Positions 16,303-23,700 of a stretch of 32,639 nucleotides of DNA are shown piece after piece. Numbering within the stretch: position 1 is the first letter of the stretch; each line of letters opens with the position of its first letter. The translations under genes were made by a program, and so were the position numbers. The stretch is from CAILHX01 sp046155285 (GTDB lineage Bacteria > Pseudomonadota > Gammaproteobacteria > Burkholderiales > Methylophilaceae), in NCBI GenBank assembly GCA_046155285.1, contig JBJXEA010000021.1, forward strand, positions 1-32,639. The letters run 5' to 3'. The notes under the pieces are model-generated. The model did no database searches and was not told where the DNA came from. It saw only the letters and a list, made by a program, of their open reading frames with translations.

Positions 16303-17177
16303 TGCTTTGCTTTTATAGCGGCTTGCACCGCCTCTCCGAGTTCTGCTGGTGATTGGGCAACGATAACACCGGCTTGTTCCAGTGCGCGGATTTTGTCTTC
16401 TGCCTTGCCACTGCCTCCCGCGATAATCGCCCCAGCATGTCCCATGCGCTTGCCTGCCGGAGCGGTGACTCCGGCGATGTAACCGGCTACCGGCTTGGTG
16501 ACGTGGCTTTTGATGTAATCCGCCGCCACTTCTTCGTCGCTGCCGCCGATTTCACCCACCATGATGATGGCCTCGGTTTCGGCGTCGGCTTGGAACATCT
16601 GCAAACACTCGATGAAATTCAAGCCCTTAATCGGGTCGCCGCCGATTCCTACGCAGGTGGTTTGGCCTAAGCCAAGCTGCGTGGTTTGATGCACCGCCTC
16701 ATAAGTCAACGTGCCGGAGCGCGACACGATGCCCACCTTGCCGCGCAGATGGATGCTGCCGGGCATGATGCCGATTTTGCACTCGTCCGGCGTGATAATC
16801 CCCGGACAATTAGGACCTATGAGTTTCGCACCAGTGGCGGCCAGCGCGGCCTTGACGTTGAGCATGTCCAGTACCGGAATGCCCTCGGTGATGCACACAA
16901 TCAGCGCAATGCCTGCATCCGCCGCTTCAATAATTGAATCCGCGGCATAGGGCGGTGGCACATAGATGACGCTGGCATTGGCTTGCGTGGTGGCAACTGC
17001 GTCGCGCATAGTGTTGAACACGGGCAGATTCAAGTGGGTTTGCCCGCCTTTTCCTGGCGTCACACCGCCCACCATTTGTGTGCCGTAAGCCAGCGCTTGT
17101 TCGGAGTGAAACGTGCCTTGCTTACCGGTGAAGCCTTGGCACAGTACTTTGGTATTTTTGTTGACGAGTATGCTCAT
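16299..17177 (-). CDS. sucD: Succinyl-CoA ligase, alpha subunit
   Basis: A 292-residue subunit that carries the CoA site (GFTGKQGTFHSEQAL, residues 15-29) and the phosphorylated histidine, His247 in RMGHAGAIIAGG. With SucC it makes succinate and a nucleoside triphosphate from succinyl-CoA in the TCA cycle. IGPNCPGIITP is also typical. It overlaps sucC by ATGA at its start and the ankyrin gene by ATGA at its end. The 2-oxoglutarate dehydrogenase genes are not adjacent. Confidence 0.98.
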   Translation of the reverse strand: MSILVNKNTKVLCQGFTGKQGTFHSEQALAYGTQMVGGVTPGKGGQTHLNLPVFNTMRDAVATTQANASVIYVPPPYAADSIIEAADAGIALIVCITEGIPVLDMLNVKAALAATGAKLIGPNCPGIITPDECKIGIMPGSIHLRGKVGIVSRSGTLTYEAVHQTTQLGLGQTTCVGIGGDPIKGLNFIECLQMFQADAETEAIIMVGEIGGSDEEVAADYIKSHVTKPVAGYIAGVTAPAGKRMGHAGAIIAGGSGKAEDKIRALEQAGVIVAQSPAELGEAVQAAIKAKQ

Positions 17178-18337
17178 AATGTCGCCGCCTTTACTGCTTG
17201 CTTTGCCGCATCTGTAAGACCATTGGCTGAGATGATATCCAGCCCGCTTTCCGCCAGCATTTTGCGCCCTAGCTCCACATTGGTGCCTTCCAACCTTACT
17301 ATGACAGGCACTTTCACGCCGACTTCTTTGAACGCGGTGATGATGCCCTCGGCGATGATGTCGCAGCGCATGATGCCGCCGAAAATGTTGACCAGCACCG
17401 ATTTGACATTGCTGTCGGCGAGAATGATTTTGAAGGCTTTGGCCACGGTTTCCGGCGTCGCGCCGCCGCCTACATCGAGGAAATTCGCCGGTTGCCCGCC
17501 GTGTAGCTGAATGATGTCCATAGTCGCCATCGCCAGCCCCGCGCCGTTGACCATGCAGCCGATGTTACCGTTCAAGGCAATGTAATTCAGCCCAGCGGCG
17601 TGGGCGTTGGCTTCTTTTTCGTCTTCCTGCGACCAGTCGCGTTGTTCTGCCAGCGCTTTGCGGCGATACAGCGCGTTGTCGTCCACGCTCATTTTGCAGT
17701 CCAGCGCCACCAATTTGCCTTCGGTAGTGACTATCAGCGGATTGATTTCTAGCAGCGACAAATCGTTGTCCTTGAACAGCTTGTACAAGCCTTTCAGCAA
17801 CTTGCCGAATGCGCCTATTTGTTCGCCGCTAAGTTCCAAGGCAAAGGCCAGATTGCGTGCCTGATAATCCTCCAAACCCAATAGCGGGTTACATATTTCA
17901 CGCAAGATTTTGTCAGGGCTGTGTGCGGCGATTTCCTCAATATCCATGCCGCCCGCGCTGGAAGCCACCACCACGATGCGCTCGGCGCTGCGATCCACCA
18001 GCAAACTCAAATAAAGTTCGCGTGCGATGGGAAGTGCCTCCTCGACCAGTAACTGGCTCACAGGCTGGCCGTCAGGCGCGTTCTGATAAGTGACTAAGGG
18101 CTTGCCCAGTAAGTTGGTTGCTAGAGATTCCAACTCCGCCAAAGACTTCACCACCTTTACCCCACCCGCCTTGCCACGGCCACCAGCTTGGATTTGCGCT
18201 TTCATCACATGGATGTCGCCGCCTAGGGTTTGTGCGGCTTGTTTGGCGGCTGCGGCGCTTGTTACCACCTCGCCGCGCGGGATGGGAAGGCCGTATTGCG
18301 CCAGTAATTGCTTGGCTTGATATTCGTGCAGATTCAT
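17174..18337 (-). CDS. sucC: Succinyl-CoA ligase, beta subunit
   Basis: A 387-residue ATP-grasp subunit that begins MNLHEYQAKQLLAQYG, the family N-terminus. Further signatures are VMKAQIQAGGRGKAGG, FLDVGGGATPETV and VNIFGGIMRCDIIAEGI. An in-frame ATG 30 codons upstream exists, but the extra residues match nothing in the family and overlap a repeat, so the start at 18337 is used (E. coli SucC is 388 residues). It is the first gene of the operon; its promoter must lie in 18338-18600, shared with the divergent tpsB. Confidence 0.97.
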   Translation of the reverse strand: MNLHEYQAKQLLAQYGLPIPRGEVVTSAAAAKQAAQTLGGDIHVMKAQIQAGGRGKAGGVKVVKSLAELESLATNLLGKPLVTYQNAPDGQPVSQLLVEEALPIARELYLSLLVDRSAERIVVVASSAGGMDIEEIAAHSPDKILREICNPLLGLEDYQARNLAFALELSGEQIGAFGKLLKGLYKLFKDNDLSLLEINPLIVTTEGKLVALDCKMSVDDNALYRRKALAEQRDWSQEDEKEANAHAAGLNYIALNGNIGCMVNGAGLAMATMDIIQLHGGQPANFLDVGGGATPETVAKAFKIILADSNVKSVLVNIFGGIMRCDIIAEGIITAFKEVGVKVPVIVRLEGTNVELGRKMLAESGLDIISANGLTDAAKQAVKAATL

Positions 18338-18405
18338 GGTGTTTTGGTGAGAGGCGAAAGTGCGTAATTTTCGCTGAAAACCGTGTATTAAGCCAGTACA
18401 AAGAC

Positions 18406-18495
18406 TGCGTAGCCCGTAAGAAGCCAAAGGCGTAATACAGGGCTGGTTCGATGGGGATGGGTTCCCGTATTCCGCTGCGCTGCATACGGGTTACT
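18406..18495. repeat. Dispersed repeat family D, copy 1
   Basis: A GTAGCCCGTAAGAAGCC block followed by AAGGCGTAATAC, then TTCCCGTATTCCGCTGCGCT and ATACGGGTTAC. Diverged copies of the same string are at 27461-27552, 28304-28352 and 31516-31565. The halves are partly complementary (CCCGTA/TACGGG). Confidence 0.7.
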
Positions 18496-18540
18496 GGCTG
18501 ACTACGCGGAAATGGCATTGTTGCAAAAATGGGACGGTAG

Positions 18541-18584
18541 CCCCCCCCTAAGTCACGGGTAAAGCTCACAATTCGCCCCCCCCC
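18541..18584. promoter_or_regulatory. Two poly-C tracts upstream of tpsB
   Basis: A run of eight C (18541-18548) and one of nine C (18576-18584) lie within 60 bases before the first possible tpsB start. A TAGAAT box (18601-18606) could be the -10 of a promoter whose spacer or -35 includes the C9 run. Poly-C tracts in such places cause phase variation by slippage in Bordetella fim genes. Here this is inference from position. Confidence 0.5.
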
Positions 18585-18596
18585 TCGTAAAAAGTT

Positions 18597-20381
18597 ATGC
18601 TAGAATCTCGTCAGAACATTGAATTAACGTTATCTGATTGGGGCAAGTCCTTGAATAACAAAAGAAATCGCACGTCATTATTGCGCAAATTTGAATTAGT
18701 CCTACCCACTTCTCTCCTACTTTGTTTTGCCCTGCCTCTCCAAGCTGCCGACCCCATTGATGCGGGCAGGTTGTTGCGTGAGCAACCCAAGTCGCTGCCA
18801 GCCTTACCCGGCGCTCCACAGCAAAACATCACCCCGTCAGCGGTAGAGCAAAACACCGCAGACACCGGCGCTAAAGTGCTGGTAAAAGCTTTCCAAATTG
18901 AAGGCGCGACGTTGATTCCCGTGGCTGAGCTGGAAACTCAGCTCCAGTTTGCGGTGGGCAAAGAATTGAGCCTAGCGCAATTGCGTGGAGTGGCCGAGCT
19001 GCTGATTGCCTACCACGCGCAAAAAGGTTATCTAGTGCAAGTAATCCTGCCGCCTCAGGAGATTGAAGGCGGTGTCGTCCACATCAAAATCATCGAAGGC
19101 AAACGCGGCAGCATCAACATCAACAACCAAGGTAAGCGCGCCAACAGTGCGCGAGTGCAGGCCTTTATAGACTACCGTCTTGCCCAAGGCGAACCCATGA
19201 GCCTAGAAAAGCTAGGCGAAGCCATCAACATCCTCAACGAGCAGCCCGGTATCGAAGTCAAAACATCGCTCAAGCCCGGCGCAGGGGAGGGCGAGACCGA
19301 TCTGCTGGTCAGCGCCAACGACAAGCCACTGGCGACATTCAACTTTGGGTTGAGCAACAAGGGTTCGCGCGGCACGGGCGAGCTGCAAGCCGTTGCCGGT
19401 GTTGCCCTGAACAACCCAACCGGGCTGTTCGACCTCGCCAATGTGCTGGTCAGCAAATCACAAGGCAGCATCTTTGGTTCGGGTGACTACAGCCTCGCGG
19501 TGGGCAACTCTGGCCTGCGTGCTGGGATCAGTTTCTCGCGCCTAGTCTACAATGTGACACAAGAAAGCCTGAGTGCTTCTGATGCCCACGGTACGGCCAC
19601 CACCTATGGGCTCAAGGCGGATTACCCGCTCTATCTGCTGAATGACAGGAGTCTCAGACTCACTGGCAATCTGGATGCAAAGTACACGCGTGACGCGACC
19701 ATTGCGGGGGAAACCGGCAACCGCAGAATCAACCTCGCCACGCTGGGGCTTTCAGGCACGCAGCAAGATGGTTTTGGCGGTGGCGGTGAGACGGACTTTG
19801 GCGCTGGTTTAGTGGTCGGACACAGTAAGGAAAGCAATGCAGCGGCCATCGCCACAGACAGCACCACACGCCAGTCCATAGGCACCTTCGGCAAGCTGAA
19901 ATTCAACCTGGATCGCCAACAAAAAATCACCGAAAGCTGGACGCTCATCGCCAAATTGAGCGGACAGTTCGCATTCGACAACCTCGATTCCACCGAACGC
20001 TTCTCCCTAGGCGGAGCGGATGGCATACGTGCTTACCCTTCTGGCGAGGGCGGTGCTGATGAAGGCGTGTTGCTCTCCTTTAATCTGGTGCGTCCCTTCA
20101 CCGAAAAACTACAAGGCACACTGTTCCTCGATGCCGGTGCTGTTCACGTCAACAAACACACCTGGGCGGGCTGGAACTCAGGCAACCCGAATCTGGACAA
20201 CGTTTACAGCTTGGCTGGCATAGGCGCCAGTGTTGACTGGAAGATCACCGACAACATCGCCCTTAGCGCCACCGTAGCAACGCCGATAGGCAGCAACCCC
20301 GGGCGTGATACCAACGGCAACGATGCCGATAGCCGGAGTCAGGATGTACGCGGTTGGATCAACTTGGTGGGGCAGTTTTAA
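18597..20381 (+). CDS. TpsB outer-membrane transporter (ShlB/FhaC/HecB family)
   Basis: Up to 594 residues. A signal peptide (LVLPTSLLLCFALPLQAADP, residues 35-53) is followed by a proline-rich linker. A POTRA domain follows at about 96-173 (FQIEGATLIPVAELETQL to IEGKRGSI), then a beta-barrel domain with the conserved loop motif FSLGGADGIRAYPSGEGG near residue 470, ending in aromatic Phe (LVGQF). It exports the TpsA protein encoded next through the outer membrane. A TTG at 18652 would give a shorter, cleaner signal peptide and may be the real start; the ATG at 18597 is only 12 bases after the C9 run. A 411-base repeat-filled gap separates it from tpsA. Confidence 0.93.
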   Translation: MLESRQNIELTLSDWGKSLNNKRNRTSLLRKFELVLPTSLLLCFALPLQAADPIDAGRLLREQPKSLPALPGAPQQNITPSAVEQNTADTGAKVLVKAFQIEGATLIPVAELETQLQFAVGKELSLAQLRGVAELLIAYHAQKGYLVQVILPPQEIEGGVVHIKIIEGKRGSININNQGKRANSARVQAFIDYRLAQGEPMSLEKLGEAINILNEQPGIEVKTSLKPGAGEGETDLLVSANDKPLATFNFGLSNKGSRGTGELQAVAGVALNNPTGLFDLANVLVSKSQGSIFGSGDYSLAVGNSGLRAGISFSRLVYNVTQESLSASDAHGTATTYGLKADYPLYLLNDRSLRLTGNLDAKYTRDATIAGETGNRRINLATLGLSGTQQDGFGGGGETDFGAGLVVGHSKESNAAAIATDSTTRQSIGTFGKLKFNLDRQQKITESWTLIAKLSGQFAFDNLDSTERFSLGGADGIRAYPSGEGGADEGVLLSFNLVRPFTEKLQGTLFLDAGAVHVNKHTWAGWNSGNPNLDNVYSLAGIGASVDWKITDNIALSATVATPIGSNPGRDTNGNDADSRSQDVRGWINLVGQF

Positions 20382-20419
20382 TAGCGGATTGACCATTGGA
20401 CAAAACAATTTATTAGGCA

Positions 20420-20525
20420 CGTCATTCCCGCGTAGGCGGGAATCCAGTCTAGTCAACGACAGCCGTCCAAGGTTGGCATGACTCCGCTGAATCTTGTCTG
20501 GATTCCCGCCTGCGCGGGAATGACG
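20420..20525. repeat. Dispersed repeat family A, intact copy
   Basis: A 106-base palindromic element with 13-bp perfect inverted ends (CGTCATTCCCGCG at 20420-20432 and CGCGGGAATGACG at 20513-20525) and inner arms GGCGGGAATCCAG and CTGGATTCCCGCC. It has no coding capacity and looks like a non-autonomous palindromic unit. It fills the first part of the tpsB-tpsA gap. Confidence 0.9.
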
Positions 20526-20547
20526 GAATTTTAAGTGTAGTAAGTAG

Positions 20548-20573
20548 GGTGGATAAAGCGCAGCGTATCCACC
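20548..20573. repeat. Small hairpin
   Basis: GGTGGATA (20548-20555) and TATCCACC (20566-20573) pair around a GC-rich ten-base loop. It lies between the family A and family B elements. Confidence 0.6.
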
Positions 20574-20578
20574 AATTG

Positions 20579-20694
20579 CTTCGATACGTTTGGCCGTACC
20601 TCGAAACTTTGCTACGCTCGTTTTCCGTTCGCCCTGAGTGCCGCGCCTAGCGCGGTGTATCGAAGGGTAACGGAAAACTACTCAGCACGAACGG
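20579..20694. repeat. Dispersed repeat family B, copy 2
   Basis: The core 20621-20694 is almost identical to 3838-3913. This copy also has a 40-base stretch (TTTGGCCGTACCTCGAAAC and more) between the TTCGATACG end and the core that copy 1 lacks. The hairpin-forming ends are kept. Confidence 0.85.
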
Positions 20695-20707
20695 ACTTAA
20701 TTAGAGA

Positions 20708-20730
20708 CCTTCCCCCTCAAAAGGGGAAGG
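20708..20730 (+). promoter_or_regulatory. Hairpin 63 bases before tpsA
   Basis: CCTTCCCC (20708-20715) and GGGGAAGG (20723-20730) form a perfect 8-bp stem with a CTCAAAA loop. No T run follows, so it is not a standard terminator. It lies in the tpsA leader if transcription runs through from tpsB and could reduce or stabilise the downstream message. Confidence 0.5.
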
Positions 20731-20792
20731 GGTAAAAACAGCAGCAGTTTTGATTGATGTGCAACAAGGCTAATTGATAGCAGGGAAATAAA

Positions 20793-23700
20793 ATGAATAA
20801 AATCTACAGCATCGTATGGAGTGAAGCGCGTCAGGGTTGGGTGGTTGCCCACGAATCTGCAAGGCGCCATGGCAAGCCATCAACCACGCGTAAACTGCTG
20901 GTGGGCGCATTGATGTCTAGCTTAATCGCCACTTCAGTCTATGCTGACCCACCTCCTGTCAACACTTTGCCCACCGGTGGACAGGTCGCTCCCAATCAAG
21001 CCGTCATCACTCAATCCGGCAACACCCTGAACATCAACCAAATCACTGACAAAGCCTCCATCAACTGGAACAGCTTCAGCATAGGCTCTGCCGCCACGGT
21101 CAACTTCATCCAGCCTAGCGCTTCCTCCGTCGCCATCAACCGCGTCACCGGCAGCGACGCTTCCAACATCTACGGTCGCCTCAACGCCAATGGACAAGTG
21201 TTCCTGATCAACCCTAACGGCATCTTATTTGGTCGTGGGGCGAGTGTAAATGTGGGCGGCTTGGTCGCCAGCACCATGAAAATCAGCAATGCCGACTTCG
21301 ATGCAGGCAACTACCGCTTTACCGGTGGCGCGGGTAGCGTCGTTAACCAAGGTGAGTTGTATGGCAAATACATCGCACTCCTCGCGCCAGAAGTCCGCAA
21401 CGAAAACATTATCGTCGCCCGCCAAGGCACGGTAGTCATGGCCGCAGGCAAGGGCATCACCCTCAATCTGGTCAACAACCAGCTGATTGACGTCATGGTA
21501 GAAAAAGCCGACATCAACACCTTGGTCGAGAACAAACATCTGATACAAGCTGAAGAGGGCACCGTCATCCTCTCCGCGCAATCCGCCAACCACCTGCTGG
21601 GTAAAGTGGTCAACAGCGGCAGCATCGCGGCGCAAGGCATCACCAGTGAAGGCGGCAGAGTGCGCCTCACCGCCAGCTCCAATATCGAACACAGCGGCAG
21701 TATCAACGTAGATGCTGGCACCAACGGCAAAGGCGGCAGCGCCATCGTGATTGCCGATTTGGGCAATGCCAACAGTCGCACAGACGTGAGCGGCAGCATC
21801 AGCGCCCGTGGCGGCAGCGTTTCCGGCGACGGCGGCTTTGTGGAAACCAGCGCCAGCCATCTCAAGATTGCCAGCACCTCGCATATAGACACCCGCGCCA
21901 CCAACGGCAAAATCGGGCAATGGCTGCTTGATCCGTATGACTTCACAATAGGGGCGGCGGGGGATATTACCGGCGCGGATTTGGGTACTGCTCTGGATAT
22001 AAGCAATGTCACCATCCAGACCACCAATATTGATGCAACCTGCACCAACGCCACATGTGGTGCCGGCAACGCTGCAGGCAGTGGCAACATCATCTTCAAT
22101 GATGCGGTGTACTGGACTGCAGACAACGCATTGACTCTTGACGCTTATCGCAACATTGTGTTCAACCAGAGCGTGGCGCGGGATATTATGTTTGGCGGTA
22201 GTGGGCCAGCGATACAAATGACCTACGGCACCAGCGGCACGGGGGCGGCTTATACCACCTCAACTGCGGATTGGGTTACTCCTTTTGTTCTAGATCCTTT
22301 CGTTAGCATGCTGATACAGGACAATACCTCTGGCGGCCCAATTGTTACACCTGCGGCCATACTTGCTGCACACTCCGGTCTTCCACTTGATTTATATCTG
22401 GGCGCGAAAAATATTCCCATTTTTGTGAACGCCGTATCTGGCATGAGCACCTATGACGGAACTGCCATTCCGTTTACGCCCACATTCTCTCTGGATATGC
22501 CGGGTGCTATGCCGATTGACATCATCCCCCCCTCGACGGCTGGTGCGCCAACATTTAGTACGCCAAACCCCACTCACGCCGGCACTTACGCCGGGGTACT
22601 TTATACCGGTGGTTTGACCAGTACCGCTTATGACAGCCTTGCCGCCGGTAACGCAGGTGCAACTTGGACGATCAACCAAGCCACGCTCACCCCAACCCTC
22701 ACCAACAGCGCCGCGCAAAGAACCAAAACCTACAACGGCACCAACGCTGCGCCTGTTGGATTCATTCCGACCTACAGTTTTACCGGCCTAGTGGCTGGCG
22801 ACACCGCTGCCGCTTTGAGCAACACCGGTGCCACCTACGACAGCTTCCACACCAGTGCCACCACGCTCACCGTCAATGGCCTCGCCATCACCGGCATCAC
22901 CGGCTCTAATGGTTCGCTGGTCGGCGACTACGTGCTGTCGGGCATGACTGTCGGCGCGACAGGCATCATCAACCCCATTTCGCTCACCGCCAATCTCACC
23001 AATGTTGGCACAACCAAAGCCTATGACGGCATCACAGCCGCCCCGGGCGGATTTACGCCCACTTACAGCTTCACTGGCAGCTTTTTGGGTGGCGACACCG
23101 CCGCCACGCTCAGCAACACGGGAAGTGCCTACAACAACGCCCACGTCGCCAGCGCCAGCACGATCACCACGTCTGGTTTGGCCATCACCGGCATCACCGG
23201 CGGCAACGGTTCGTTAAGCACCGACTACGCATTGACCGCAGCCACGGCCACCAGCGCCCCCGGCAGCGCCACCATCACCCCCATTACGCTCACACTGAAC
23301 CCTGTGCTGGGCGCCAGCGGAACGACCACCAAGGTTTACGACGGCACCACCGCAGCGCCTTCTGGCTTTACGCCGGGGTATAACCTGACCGGCGTCTTTG
23401 CCGCTGGAGATACGGCCGCCAACCTGACTGGCACGGCAGCGTATAACAGCAAAGATGTGCTGAGTGCCAACGCGATTAATGTCACCGGGGTGCACATCAT
23501 TGCGGGCACTGCCGGTATCACTGGCTCCAATGGCTCCTTGGATACCGACTATAGCCTCGCGGGAACGTCCGCTAGCTTTATTGGTGCCACCATCACCCTC
23601 GCCACCTTGAGCGCCGTTGCCACCGGCACCAAGACCGACGATGGCATAGACACCATCGCTGGCTCGCTCATCAAAGCCAATGGCGTGCATGGCGAGTATT

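Noticed and set aside
17174..18427. Longer sucC with 30 extra N-terminal residues
   Set aside because: The extra residues match no SucC and lie over a family D repeat; MNLHEYQAK at 18337 is the family start.
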